Part shown: positions 35,790-44,252 of the stretch, in pieces | How the letters are laid out: every line of letters starts with the position of its first letter | How positions within the stretch are numbered: the first letter of the stretch is position 1 | NCBI GenBank assembly: GCA_963827155.1 | Contig: CAWGZV010000002.1 | Coordinates: 3,596,001 to 3,660,000 of the forward strand | Direction of reading: 5' to 3' | Length of the DNA: 64,000 nucleotides | Source: UTCFX2 sp963827155 | Lineage (GTDB): Bacteria > Chloroflexota > Anaerolineae > Anaerolineales > UBA4823 | Made by a program: the position numbers and the translations under genes | The notes under the pieces: model-generated | What the model was told of the DNA's origin: nothing | The model's input: only the letters and a program-made list of their open reading frames with translations | The model's database searches: none

Positions 35790-36296
35790 CCAGCCGGCGA
35801 ATGTGAGGCAATCGTAAACACAGGGCTGTGAGTTGGCTGTCGGCATCCTTCTGCCCAGAGCCATGACCTGGGCTAGCCATGTTGAGGATGGATTTGGCTC
35901 TCGAATAATTCGCAAGCTGCCCAAAGAGCCTCGTGGGGATGGGCAGCGGACTTAATTCATGAACACTTCCGGCGCTGTGGGTCTTTTTTCCCCCAGCCCT
36001 GGTCTCGGACCAGACGGCGCGCCGACCAGACCAGGCTGGCAGTCAGCACAAGCGCCAGCGCCCCCCCCCGACAATGCGCCCATAGCGGGTCGTAAAATCT
36101 TCAGTTTTGGGAAAATCTTCCGCCGGCAAGCCCAGCGCCAGGATACTGACAGGCGGTTTTGGATAGAGCCGAGGAATGGCCTAAGGTACGAAGATCGTAA
36201 TGGAGAGCAAGCACCTTTATAGGTATCACAATGTCAATTTCACAGAATGCCTGATTACGCGAAGGAGTATATGATGAGAGTTCTGCATGTGATAAG
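35790..36296. other. Non-coding region with a degraded minus-strand reading frame
   Basis: Between 35950 and 36150 the minus strand reads as a coherent frame with a probable membrane helix (ALALVLTASLVWSARRLV) preceded by SILALGLPAEDFPKTEDF, crossing a C9 run at 36061-36069, and ending at a TGA. No start is visible upstream. It looks like the tail of a lost gene of unknown function. Confidence 0.35.
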
Positions 36297-36328
36297 CGAG
36301 ATCGCCCAGCTGTCACTGAGCGATCTCG
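36297..36328. repeat. Dispersed hairpin repeat, copy A
   Basis: Arms CGAGATCGC (36297-36305) and GCGATCTCG (36320-36328). The same hairpin occurs at 43197 and 50233 in the same orientation, and part of the upstream flank is also shared. Confidence 0.7.
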
Positions 36329-36458
36329 GAAGTAAAAAGCACATCTCTTGTACCCTCGGTCGGTTAGGACCATATTTGTACGCGGATGCGGATTGATCTG
36401 AACTAGAACAAACCCCATAAGGTACCCTTCTGCAGTGAAGGACTATCGCCCGAAGCCA

Positions 36459-36481
36459 CCCTCGCTCAGCCGGAGCGAGGG
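36459..36481. terminator. GC-rich hairpin downstream of the TetR operon
   Basis: Nine-base arms CCCTCGCTC and GAGCGAGGG with a 5-base loop, 50 bases after the stop of the last operon gene (36531). No T-tract on either strand, so a terminator role is tentative. Confidence 0.4.
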
Positions 36482-36530
36482 CGGAACTTATGGAAAGGAC
36501 ATCTCGCCTGGGTGATAAGGCGAAATTCAT

Positions 36531-37526
36531 CTATTCGTTCGATTGGGGTGAAGCTAGCGCCTCCAGAAACTTAGCTATCTCTACTCTCGCATTATCCCCA
36601 CCGCCCAGCAGCAAGTGCCCGCCGCTCGGTAATGTAAAAAACTGCGCGTTCGGCATGCGCTCTGCCATAGCCCTGGCATTCTCGTACTTTGTCAGAGGAT
36701 CATCAACCGCGGAAATGATCAACGTTGGCACGCCTTGCTCTTCCAGTGGATAAGCCTGCGGGTGCCGGTCCATATCCAGGTTGGAATTGAACATATCGAA
36801 GACAAAACCTGCCTGTCTCGGTTGGATGGGCAAAATGGATCGGATCAGATCGCTCACCAACACTTCATCTGCTTCGTTGAGCGAGTAGCCTTCTGGCACG
36901 CCTACCGTCGCATGCATCATGGACTGGAATTTCGTGGTGATCAGCCACATCAGGAAATCCGAACCGAAAACGGTCTGGATCACGGGTTTGGGGGGCAGGG
37001 CGATGGTCTTCACAACCGTCGCAGGAGCAACCGAGGAAACCAGCACCAGGGCTTTGACTTTATCCGGATGGCGCAGCGCCATCTGGATCGCGGAGGCGCC
37101 TCCGGCGGAGTTCGCCAGCACCGTCACCTTGTCCAGGTTGAGCGCATCCAGCAGGCAACGATAAGCATCTGCCTGAGCAGCTGGCGAGGCATTTTCTGGC
37201 AGCGGCGTGCCCAGGTAACCAAAGCGGGAAACAGCAATCGCTTGCATCCCCTCGCTCAGATGCGCCTCAGCCAGCCCCAGGCCCTGGTCAAAACCACCGG
37301 CGATGCCATGGCTGATCAGCACTGGCTCGCCTTGGCCGCGGATGGCAGCTTCGATCGGTCCGCAGGCTGTCTGAAACGTTTGCCGCTGGATAGCTTCCAG
37401 ATGTTGGTACGAAGCCGCAATGTCTCTGCGGTAAGGCAAATATACAAACACGATGGTAAATACCACCAGAAATACCAGGATTAAGTAGGGCATCGTTATT
37501 CTCTTTCGTTTCGATAATTTGTTCAT
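36531..37526 (-). CDS. Membrane-anchored alpha/beta hydrolase
   Basis: A 331-residue protein with one N-terminal helix (MPYLILVFLVVFTIVFVYLP) and a hydrolase domain: oxyanion strand PVLISHGIAGG, nucleophile elbow ANSAGGA, acid region ISAVDDPLT, and histidine GGHLLLG. Its ATG overlaps the stop of the isoprenoid-fold gene by four bases (ATGA), so it is the last coupled gene of the TetR operon. The anchor puts the active site probably outside the cytoplasmic membrane. Substrate unknown. Confidence 0.85.
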   Translation of the reverse strand: MNKLSKRKRITMPYLILVFLVVFTIVFVYLPYRRDIAASYQHLEAIQRQTFQTACGPIEAAIRGQGEPVLISHGIAGGFDQGLGLAEAHLSEGMQAIAVSRFGYLGTPLPENASPAAQADAYRCLLDALNLDKVTVLANSAGGASAIQMALRHPDKVKALVLVSSVAPATVVKTIALPPKPVIQTVFGSDFLMWLITTKFQSMMHATVGVPEGYSLNEADEVLVSDLIRSILPIQPRQAGFVFDMFNSNLDMDRHPQAYPLEEQGVPTLIISAVDDPLTKYENARAMAERMPNAQFFTLPSGGHLLLGGGDNARVEIAKFLEALASPQSNE

Positions 37527-38548
37527 GATTTTTGATACTGTAATTCTTTTCGGAAATAGGTTTGCAACCGTAAATCGGTCACGTCCACCAGGCGGATCAG
37601 GAAGGGATCATTCAATCTCTCCAATATGGCCCGCGCTTCAGAGAGCATCTCCATGCTGCATTCGTAGGTTTGGGCGACGCGTCTCGGTTCGCTGCGCAGT
37701 GCTTTCGCCACCTGGCGCGCTTGCCTGGTGTCGTGTAGATCTTTCGCTCCCAGGGTGACATAAGAATAGTGCCCCACTGCCAGGTCGCCTTCCAGGTCGG
37801 TCCAATCGTCGATCATTTGAATGACGGCGCCAAACAGCAGGAATACCCGCCAGTAATCATCGATCAGGTGCGCCTTGCCCAGCCGCTCCAGGCTGAGCAT
37901 AAAGGGCGTGACCACGTGTGCGCCTTTGGCGCCGCAGTCTTCGGGTTTCTCCAGGCTGTAAGGGCTGGCTTTGCCGCGTTGGGATTTCTCCTTGATCTCG
38001 GCGGCTAGAAACAGGCTGCGCATGCGGTGCAGCACCTCCAGATTGATCGGCGAGACGCCAAAGACCTCCAGGATCAGCGTCTCGTACTCGGCGATCAACG
38101 CCTGAGAAGTCAAGATTTCGACCGGGGAACTGGCGCTGCCATCTACGTTCATATCCAGAATGCCATAACCAGCCACGCCGTAAACGGCGGAGCGCAGGAT
38201 ATCATCAAACTGGGTCAAAAAGTCCGTCAGACCCGATTCGTCCATCCACACCGCCAGGAACGCGAAGATTGGGTAGGCATCCTTAAAGTACTGCGTACGG
38301 TTACTTTTCCAGCCGGGGACATCGATGCCCAGCGGTATGCTGAAATCCTTCAGCACCTGGCGGGCTTCCTCGTCCAGCCCTTGAAAGGCAAAGAACAAGT
38401 CAGCGGTCACTTTGCGGTGCTGCCACAAACTCAGGAAAGTCGTCTCCGACATAAATGGAGCCATTACCGCTGCCCAAAAAGCCTCTTTGTCGCGGTGATA
38501 GACCTGCAGGATGGAGGGAGCAAAGGCTTGAAAGCGGTTATTTTTCAT
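37523..38548 (-). CDS. Class 1 isoprenoid-synthase-fold protein
   Basis: A 341-residue, strongly helical protein. The metal-binding motif of class I terpene/prenyl synthases appears as FGAVIQMIDDWTDLEGD, equivalent to the second aspartate-rich motif. A looser aspartate motif earlier (GYGILDMNVDG) may be the first. Low similarity to known synthases means the substrate (prenyl diphosphate, or no longer any catalysis) is open. In this operon it sits between a DUF6544 protein and a hydrolase, beside a flavodoxin, which would fit modification of an isoprenoid lipid. That pathway is inference. Confidence 0.7.
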   Translation of the reverse strand: MKNNRFQAFAPSILQVYHRDKEAFWAAVMAPFMSETTFLSLWQHRKVTADLFFAFQGLDEEARQVLKDFSIPLGIDVPGWKSNRTQYFKDAYPIFAFLAVWMDESGLTDFLTQFDDILRSAVYGVAGYGILDMNVDGSASSPVEILTSQALIAEYETLILEVFGVSPINLEVLHRMRSLFLAAEIKEKSQRGKASPYSLEKPEDCGAKGAHVVTPFMLSLERLGKAHLIDDYWRVFLLFGAVIQMIDDWTDLEGDLAVGHYSYVTLGAKDLHDTRQARQVAKALRSEPRRVAQTYECSMEMLSEARAILERLNDPFLIRLVDVTDLRLQTYFRKELQYQKS

Positions 38549-38562
38549 GGCTTATCCCAGCC

Positions 38563-39378
38563 TCATTCGCCACGCCCCCGGATGTAGGCACTCACATCCA
38601 GGTTGTATGCTAGCTCTTCCACCGCAAAGAACGCCCACGGTTTTCCCTGGTCCAGCCAGGTTGCGGAACCGACTGCGCCGATCTTTGTCCCTGGGATGAA
38701 AACGCCCGGTTCGTTGCGCGTGATCCAAAGGATTTTTGATTTTCCCTCGCCAGCTTCCCGATAACGCATGGCCTCCAGCATGTCTACAAATCCGATTTGT
38801 GGGTTGAAGCGCACCACGAAGCTTTCCTCACCGTCTTCGAAAGGAACGGTCAGGCAGGCGGTGTGCGCGTCCACCGGCTGCCAGCGCACACGCGGGTCGG
38901 TGATCCACAGCGCCGGGAACCAGCCGCCCTCAGCCCATAAAGCCAGGTTTGCGCCCTGATTGGTGTTGGGATCGTCGTGGTAGTTGCCCATCGGGCTCTC
39001 GAAAAAGCTCTTGCCATCCAGGATGCCTTCATTGACTTTCAGGAAAGGCATACCAAAGAAAGTAGCTTCGATGTAATGACGGTAATCTTTCCCTGCGTTA
39101 TGGATGAAAACAAAGCGCGCCGGCAGCCAGATGCCAAACGGGCGAATCTTGCCATGCCCTGTGATGACCACCGTTTCGATCACCGGAATCTGATCGCCGT
39201 AGATCGCCCGGTAGAAACGCTCCACCGGCGCTGGCAGTCCCTGTGGCAGCGGAACGGTTTTGATTACCGCTTGCGGCAGTGTTGCCAGAGCAAAGGGTTT
39301 GGGTATTACCCGCAATCCCAGCCAGACGATGACGAACAGGAGGATCATGATAGAAAAAACAACAAGTATCGGATTCAT
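38563..39378 (-). CDS. DUF6544-family membrane-anchored protein
   Basis: A 271-residue protein with an N-terminal helix (ILVVFSIMILLFVIVWLGL) and a soluble domain: VERFYRAIYGDQIPVIE, ARFVFIHNAGKDYRHYIEATFFG, ALWITDPRVRWQPVD and a terminal AFFAVEELAYNLDVSAY. This is the pattern of DUF6544 proteins, common in Chloroflexota and Actinobacteria and of unknown function; the fold may bind a hydrophobic ligand. It is 14 bases upstream of the isoprenoid-fold gene. Confidence 0.7.
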   Translation of the reverse strand: MNPILVVFSIMILLFVIVWLGLRVIPKPFALATLPQAVIKTVPLPQGLPAPVERFYRAIYGDQIPVIETVVITGHGKIRPFGIWLPARFVFIHNAGKDYRHYIEATFFGMPFLKVNEGILDGKSFFESPMGNYHDDPNTNQGANLALWAEGGWFPALWITDPRVRWQPVDAHTACLTVPFEDGEESFVVRFNPQIGFVDMLEAMRYREAGEGKSKILWITRNEPGVFIPGTKIGAVGSATWLDQGKPWAFFAVEELAYNLDVSAYIRGRGE

Positions 39379-39411
39379 GCAGGTCTCTCTTCTAAGGGGA
39401 GTTTGAGCGTA

Positions 39412-39933
39412 TCAGGCGCTCAGGAGCGGCGACAGCGCTGCCGCCCAGGCACGGATGGCGTTCCAATCACGATGATTCCCCTCTTTCCATGCGCCAAAGA
39501 GCACACTCATGCGAAGCTTCAGACGGTCGCTGAATGATGGGATTTTACCGGTATTCAGCGCCCCGGCGAACAGCCCCTCGCTGACCGGCTTGACCAGCGC
39601 CTGTACCGGGTTCATCCATGTGGCAACGTGGTTGCGATACTGCTCGCCGTTTTTCATGCTCAGGGTCATGCATACCTGGAAAGCCGCGAAGGGCTTGCAC
39701 CTCAGCTCATCCTGGTGCGCCTGCACGAACTGCATTGCTTCCGACAGCCATGCCCCGGCGTTGATGGCGCTGCCAGCTACGACAGCCTGGTAATCTGAAA
39801 GGTCATTGACATCCTTCATCGCCAGGACGTCTACTTGTGCACCGAGTTCAGTCAATGTTTTTCCGATCGCTTCTGCCACCCCGGCGGTTGAACCGAAACG
39901 GCTGGCATAGGTGACAAGAATTTTGTCGCTCAT
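39412..39933 (-). CDS. Flavodoxin-domain protein (HemG-like)
   Basis: A 173-residue flavodoxin domain: KILVTYASRFGSTAGVAEAIG (FMN phosphate loop), YQAVVAGSAINAGAW, and AFQVCMTLSMKNG. This is close to menaquinone-dependent protoporphyrinogen oxidase HemG and its relatives, but the operon has no other heme gene, so a general redox role in this operon is more likely. Its ATG overlaps the stop of the upstream membrane protein gene (39930), so translation is coupled. Confidence 0.85.
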   Translation of the reverse strand: MSDKILVTYASRFGSTAGVAEAIGKTLTELGAQVDVLAMKDVNDLSDYQAVVAGSAINAGAWLSEAMQFVQAHQDELRCKPFAAFQVCMTLSMKNGEQYRNHVATWMNPVQALVKPVSEGLFAGALNTGKIPSFSDRLKLRMSVLFGAWKEGNHRDWNAIRAWAAALSPLLSA

Positions 39934-40670
39934 TTGTTTTTTGCCTCTAACTGCTTTTTAAATACGACACCCAAAAGGATGCCGTTGACGATCAATACCA
40001 GCCAGTCAATCGAGATGATTGTGACCTCAAAACGATCCTGGCGGTCCAACCCGTAAATGGCAGAAAATATAGCCAGGGCAACGAATGCCAGCACAAAGCC
40101 ACCGATAAATATCCACCGCACGGAATTTTCTAGGCGGTTACTGTTGGAAAACACTGGGGCGATGAACACAAACGAGAGACTCATTAGCAGGTACCCCAGC
40201 TCTTCCAGGACAATGAATATTCCATGGGCATTGTACTGAGTAAGCAGCGTGATCCCTTCCGTTTCCCCGTTCATCAGGCTGACCGGGACTACAGAAAACT
40301 GGATGAAATAGTCACCGATTAAGATCAGCGCTGACATGAGGGCAAAGGACAGCCCGATTTGACCGAATATCTTCTTAGATGGGGCAGCGTAAACATGAAT
40401 GGAAACCACCCAGATTACGTAAAGCAGCATCAAGACGATTGCAGGAATCATCCATAAATAATCTTTCGGGAACTGCGCGACCGTATTCAAGTATGGATAC
40501 TCAATGCACCCGTCTCGGCAGTTAGCGCCGGAGATAGGGATCGCCGTGATGGCAAAACCGAAAGTAACAATGGTAATAAGCGCAGTCAAGACAGAGGAAT
40601 ACAAACCAACCCGATTTGAAGTCTTAGTCGGAAATTCAGCGCCTGCCAGGGAATGATCTTTGGCTATCAT
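39930..40670 (-). CDS. Six-helix membrane protein of unknown function
   Basis: About 246 residues starting at 40670 (MIAKDHSLAG), where ATG overlaps the upstream TGA; a much longer start at 40886 would lie inside the upstream gene and has no ribosome-binding site. Helices near residues 20-40, 65-85, 95-115, 145-165, 175-195 and 215-235. An NCRDGC motif in the first external loop could form a disulfide. No family recognised. It is coupled to the membrane protein upstream and the flavodoxin downstream. Confidence 0.75.
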   Translation of the reverse strand: MIAKDHSLAGAEFPTKTSNRVGLYSSVLTALITIVTFGFAITAIPISGANCRDGCIEYPYLNTVAQFPKDYLWMIPAIVLMLLYVIWVVSIHVYAAPSKKIFGQIGLSFALMSALILIGDYFIQFSVVPVSLMNGETEGITLLTQYNAHGIFIVLEELGYLLMSLSFVFIAPVFSNSNRLENSVRWIFIGGFVLAFVALAIFSAIYGLDRQDRFEVTIISIDWLVLIVNGILLGVVFKKQLEAKNK

Positions 40671-41500
40671 AGTTCTCTCTTTTCTAACGGTTCGTTTACA
40701 GTGGATTTCATTTTTCCAAACAGTAGCGCGCCAGCCACAAGGCCAAGCACGATTAAAGTTCCCCATAAGGGCAGCTCGGATGTCTCTGTAAGCCCTGCGC
40801 TCATGATTAGAACACTGTTCACACCTAAGACAAGCGTGTACAGCGGGCTTTTGACGCTGAGAATGTCGGCGATGACGTAGCCCCATGGTTTACGCTTGAT
40901 CAGCCATCCTGCCCCCACCACCAACCAGGGGATGAGCAGTGTCAAATCCAGGGCAAAGACCACGTTGGTGGGATGTTCGTTGATTGTGATAATCGCGGGC
41001 AGTTGCCCAGTGGCGATGAACGCCATCGATTGCGCCACGTAGATCAGGCTCAACCCGGCTGCCACGAGCAGGAAGTAACCGCAAATCCGTTTGATCGGCG
41101 TGCGAGCACTGAATTGTTGATGAATTTCTTCCACGTCAAGATTGACCAGCCCGAAGATCAGGGCAAAGATCGACAGCCCAAATAAGGAAGCATAGATCAG
41201 AAAGAAGGCGTTGAAAGCTGCCCGAACAGGTAGAAGGCGTAGTTGTACAGCATGTAGTCTAATGCCCCAGCCAGATGAGCTGGGCCCTAAGCGAGCCGCG
41301 CCGTGAAAACAGCATTGCAGCAGCCAGGAAGGGGATTGCTCGGAACAGGGTGATCGCATCATTGCCTAGCCAGGTTGTGGTCACTTCGGCAATATCGCGG
41401 TACAGGTCTTCGAGCAGCAGCCCCCCTCTGAAGCGATCAGCGCCTGCCCGACAATGACGACGGAAAGGTAAACGATAATTTTGGAAGGGGTTAATATCAA
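40667..41500 (-). CDS. Polytopic membrane protein, three frameshifts near the N-terminus
   Basis: From a TTG at 41500 (LILTPSKIIVYLSVVIVG, with AGGAG upstream) the frame breaks three times within 250 bases, each time at a G run on the coding strand: near 41415 (GAGGGGGGCTG), near 41266 (TGGGGCATTAG) and near 41226 (TTCGGGCAG). Adding one G at each restores one protein of about 280 residues: ...GGLLLEDLYRDIAEVTTTW..., ...AQLIWLGALDYMLYNYAFYL..., then AAFNAFFLIYASLFGLSIF. The rest has five more helices. Three under-called homopolymers in one gene strongly suggest consensus error. Function unknown; it is coupled (ATGA) to the next gene. Confidence 0.7.
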
Positions 41501-41501
41501 C

Positions 41502-42308
41502 TTAAATAACTCCTGGATTAGTTGATTGAATGGTTTGGTTCCGATGGGATGATTGTTTGAGATAGTAACGCTGCGCAGACCAGACCAGCGAAAGCATCAC
41601 GAGTAATACCTCGGCAAACCCCAATGCGGCAAGCAATGGCAGAGCCAAGCCATCTTCGATCAAGGTGACCAGTTGTCCCATCGGCTGGAAGACCGGCCAA
41701 AGGATGAAGATATTCTTCGTCAGGCGGAAAACGACTGAAAAAAGGATGCCGATAAAGAACAAGAAAGTGATCTCACTGGCGGGCATGGCATATCCGATGT
41801 GATATACGGCGTACAGAGCAGAACCGAGCAGGATGGCGGGGATGATCCCAAACGCATCCTCCAGCCGCAGAAGCACCCAGCCGCGCCAGAAGATCGCTTC
41901 AAAGAAGCCGATCGCCAGCGCCAGTCCAATAAGAGGAATCAGTTCATTGGTCGAAGGGAGCGGGACTCTGGCCAGGGTGACCGAATACAGCAGCACGCTG
42001 AACACAGCCTGGAGCGCCAGGCTGGGGATGAGCTTCTGCGTTGTTAATCCCAGGTCTGCGATCGAGCGTTGGCGTTTGACCACCGTCCAGTACAGGGGGA
42101 AACCGACTCCGAAGATCGTGGCGCACAGGAGGGCATAGAGCAAGAAATAAGCAAAGCCACCCCATTCCGAAGGACCTATGATCACGGTCGCTGTATAGAG
42201 CGCGCCTGTGACCAGCAGCCAGGAAACAGCCACTGCCAGTAGATCCTTGCCGGGGTTCCAGCGAACGGTAAAAATGTGTTGAATTGCTGATACGACAGTC
42301 TGGTTCAT
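41502..42308 (-). CDS. CPBP-family intramembrane protease-like protein
   Basis: A 268-residue protein with eight or so helices. The CPBP (Abi/CAAX protease) motifs are present but reduced: FFEAIFWRGWVLLRL in place of EExxxR, and SALYAVYHIGY with the histidine. The single glutamate in the first motif leaves catalytic ability uncertain. In bacteria this family processes prenylated or bacteriocin-like peptides or is immunity-related. Here it follows the TetR gene by 142 bases and precedes the membrane protein by one base. A link to the isoprenoid-fold enzyme in the same operon is tempting but unproven. Confidence 0.8.
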   Translation of the reverse strand: MNQTVVSAIQHIFTVRWNPGKDLLAVAVSWLLVTGALYTATVIIGPSEWGGFAYFLLYALLCATIFGVGFPLYWTVVKRQRSIADLGLTTQKLIPSLALQAVFSVLLYSVTLARVPLPSTNELIPLIGLALAIGFFEAIFWRGWVLLRLEDAFGIIPAILLGSALYAVYHIGYAMPASEITFLFFIGILFSVVFRLTKNIFILWPVFQPMGQLVTLIEDGLALPLLAALGFAEVLLVMLSLVWSAQRYYLKQSSHRNQTIQSTNPGVI

Positions 42309-42450
42309 AATTCGACTCCAAAGTTCGAGGGCTTTGCTTTAGTTACTTGCATTTCTTTCAAATATTTTTTAACGAGTGGTTTAAAGATATCGCTCAGTCC
42401 GTTGTCAGATACCGAGCATCATCTTTCGTTCCATCATAAACCCCACAGGC

Positions 42451-43032
42451 TCAGTCAGCCTCCATACCCGCGGTTTCCTGTAAGGTACTGTTCAAGTGGT
42501 TGGCAACTGAGCGCAACGGGTTTGTGGTGCGGTGAACCCTGCTTAGAATAATCCCGCCTTCCAGGCTTGCCAGGGTCAAGCGAGCCCGTTCGGCTGCTTG
42601 AGAGTCGGACAGGCCGCAACACAGCAGCTTTTCCTGCAATACAGCTTCGATCTGAGCATACACCTCCTGGCAGGCCTGGCTGATGCGCTCGCTTGCCCCG
42701 GCAGCTTCCACCGCAACAATCGTCAACGGATTGCCAGCGGTGAATTGCTTTTCCTCCAACTTGCCTGCCAGGCGCATGATGTATTCATAAAGCGCCTGCA
42801 CCGGGTTATCGTACCTGGCTAACTCGCCACGCATCCGTTCAATCAAGATTTTGCCCGCATACGATACAGCCTCACTGACAATCTGCTCTTTGCCATCCGG
42901 AAAATAATAGTAAAGAGAACCCTTGGGCGCACCACTCTCTTTTACAATCTCGTCTAAGGAAGTTGCCGGATAACCTTGTTTTTCGAGCAAGGTGCAGGCA
43001 GCCTGAATAATTAGGTCGCGGGTACTCGGCAT
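42451..43032 (-). CDS. TetR-family transcriptional repressor
   Basis: A 193-residue regulator. The N-terminal HTH is clear: LIIQAACTLLEKQGYPATSL, EIVKESGAPKGSLYYYFPDG. The ligand domain resembles the YxaF/LmrA type (LMRA_YXAF C-terminal domain), with KQFTAGNPLTIVAVEAA. The ATG follows AGAGGAG. It is first in the minus-strand operon down to 36531 and almost certainly controls it through the operator in its own promoter at 43065-43093. Confidence 0.92.
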   Translation of the reverse strand: MPSTRDLIIQAACTLLEKQGYPATSLDEIVKESGAPKGSLYYYFPDGKEQIVSEAVSYAGKILIERMRGELARYDNPVQALYEYIMRLAGKLEEKQFTAGNPLTIVAVEAAGASERISQACQEVYAQIEAVLQEKLLCCGLSDSQAAERARLTLASLEGGIILSRVHRTTNPLRSVANHLNSTLQETAGMEAD

Positions 43033-43064
43033 TAGATACTCCTCTAGGAATTTAAACTTGGCGG

Positions 43065-43093
43065 ATTATAATGACTAGTCGATATAGAGTCAA
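43065..43093 (-). promoter_or_regulatory. Promoter with embedded operator for the TetR operon
   Basis: On the minus strand TTGACT (43093-43088), a 17-base spacer and a perfect TATAAT (43070-43065), 33 bases before the TetR ATG. The spacer contains the palindrome GACTAGTC, and TGACT...AGTCA flanks it as an inverted repeat. This is typical placing for an autorepressing TetR operator. Confidence 0.8.
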
Positions 43094-43196
43094 TCCTCAT
43101 ATGCATTATTTTGACATAGGAGTACCGTTGTCGAAATCGTTCTGCAGATGTCCCACAATTCATTGACGAGAGCCGAGGAGTATTCACTTTAAAAGT

Positions 43197-43226
43197 GAGA
43201 TCGACCAGCTGGTACTGAGCGATTTC
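43197..43226. repeat. Dispersed hairpin repeat, copy B
   Basis: GAGATCG ... CGATTTC (one mismatch) at 43197-43226. The 67 bases upstream (from 43130) also resemble the upstream flank of copy C (from 50150), including a shared translated segment MSHNSLT versus VSHNTLT. Confidence 0.6.
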
Positions 43227-43412
43227 CAGCGAATATCTTCAGCACCTTGACAGTCGTTCACCAAGCGTTGCTGCTGGCGAAGATGCTCAGGAAGTTATAC
43301 GTCCTTCGGAAAGGGTAAGCCCCCTCTCCACGGTGAGTTAAACCGATGTACACAAGCCTGTATCCGTCCAAATACTATGGAATGGTACAGGCTTGTTTTG
43401 TAGTCTTGCACC

Positions 43413-43658
43413 TGATTCATTCGCTTGCGCTCGACTAGGCTGCCCCAAGACATCCAACAGATCAGCTATCGCAGGCTCCGTATGCTTAACAACGCTGTCA
43501 TACTGGACAATATCCGCGTACCTCCAGTAAATCGGCTGGAGAAGCTCAGCAGCGACCGGGCAGGGCAGTACAGCATCCGGATTAACGATCAATGACGAAT
43601 ATGCTTCGAATGGAGCGATGGTGATGCCTATAACGTAGAAATCGTGGATTATCTTTAG
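43413..43658 (+). pseudogene. higB: HigB/RelE-type toxin, inactivated by a nonsense codon
   Basis: From 43440 to the TAG at 43656-43658 the plus frame reads as a HigB toxin: LPQDIQQISYRRLRMLNNA, then VNRLEKLSSDRAGQYSIRIND. At 43593-43595 a TGA replaces the tryptophan expected in the family's NDQWRICF. After it the frame continues CFEWSDGDAYNVEIVDYL, the normal end. The N-terminal 20 residues upstream are degraded, with in-frame stops and no start codon. HigB toxins are ribosome-dependent mRNases. Eight bases later the antitoxin gene starts, as in intact pairs. Confidence 0.85.
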
Positions 43659-43666
43659 GAGCAGGT

Positions 43667-43972
43667 ATGTTGAATGAGAAGCTAAATCCCGTACATCCTG
43701 GGGAAGTATTATTAGAAGAGTTCCTCAAACCAATGGGCTTGAGCTAGAACCGGTTATCGCTGGGAATCGGTGTACATCCCCGGGGTATCAACGAGATCGT
43801 GCTCGGCAAGCGGTGCATCACCGCCGATACCGCCCTGCGGTTGACGCGCTACTTTGGAACCTCTCCTCAGTTTTGGATGGGGTTGCAAAACGATTATGAC
43901 CTAGATGTGGCTGCTGATGCCCTCGGCAGCAGGTTGGAAATAGAGGTCCTGCCTATGTCATTCTCCGGATAA
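43667..43972 (+). pseudogene. higA: HigA antitoxin, inactivated by a nonsense codon
   Basis: The frame from ATG 43667 reads MLNEKLNPVHPGEVLLEEFL, then hits TAG at 43745-43747 where the family has glutamine (GLSQNRL), and continues intact: GIGVHPRGINEIVLGKR, then ITADTALRLTRYFGTSPQFW to a TAA at 43970. The helix-turn-helix region lies after the stop, so no DNA-binding antitoxin can be made without readthrough. A TAG from CAG is a single C-to-T change. Gene order toxin-antitoxin and the eight-base gap are as in functional HigBA loci. Confidence 0.88.
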
Positions 43973-44252
43973 TTTTAAATTCCGCCCCTTCCTTACCACC
44001 CTTGCCATAAAAATCGCCTTCCACGCATCTCCCCCTAATGCCCAGCAAATGTGGGGAATGCGGATTCCCTATCCACGGTGTAGATATAATTCACTATTAA
44101 TCACAAGCTTTGTAGAGATGCCGTGAATTTGAACTATTGCTTGCTCAGGCATCATTGAACATGTCATTTTCCGGTTTATTGTGTATCTCTTAGAGATGTG
44201 ACTCTTTATATTAGCTTTCCAAAGGGTCAAGTTTCCGCCTTCGGGAAGCTCA
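43973..44252. other. Intergenic region with a weak hairpin
   Basis: About 280 bases between convergent HigA relic and the lipoprotein gene. It contains a short hairpin GGGAAT...ATTCCC at 44054-44069. Nothing else recognised. Confidence 0.4.

Noticed and set aside
40671..40886. Extension of the six-helix membrane protein upstream of 40670
   Set aside because: It runs antisense-like through the upstream membrane-protein gene frame and lacks a ribosome-binding site; ATG 40670 overlaps the TGA.
43065..43200. A start of a gene on the plus strand near the TetR promoter
   Set aside because: The sequence matches the flank of the hairpin repeat and has stops in all frames.
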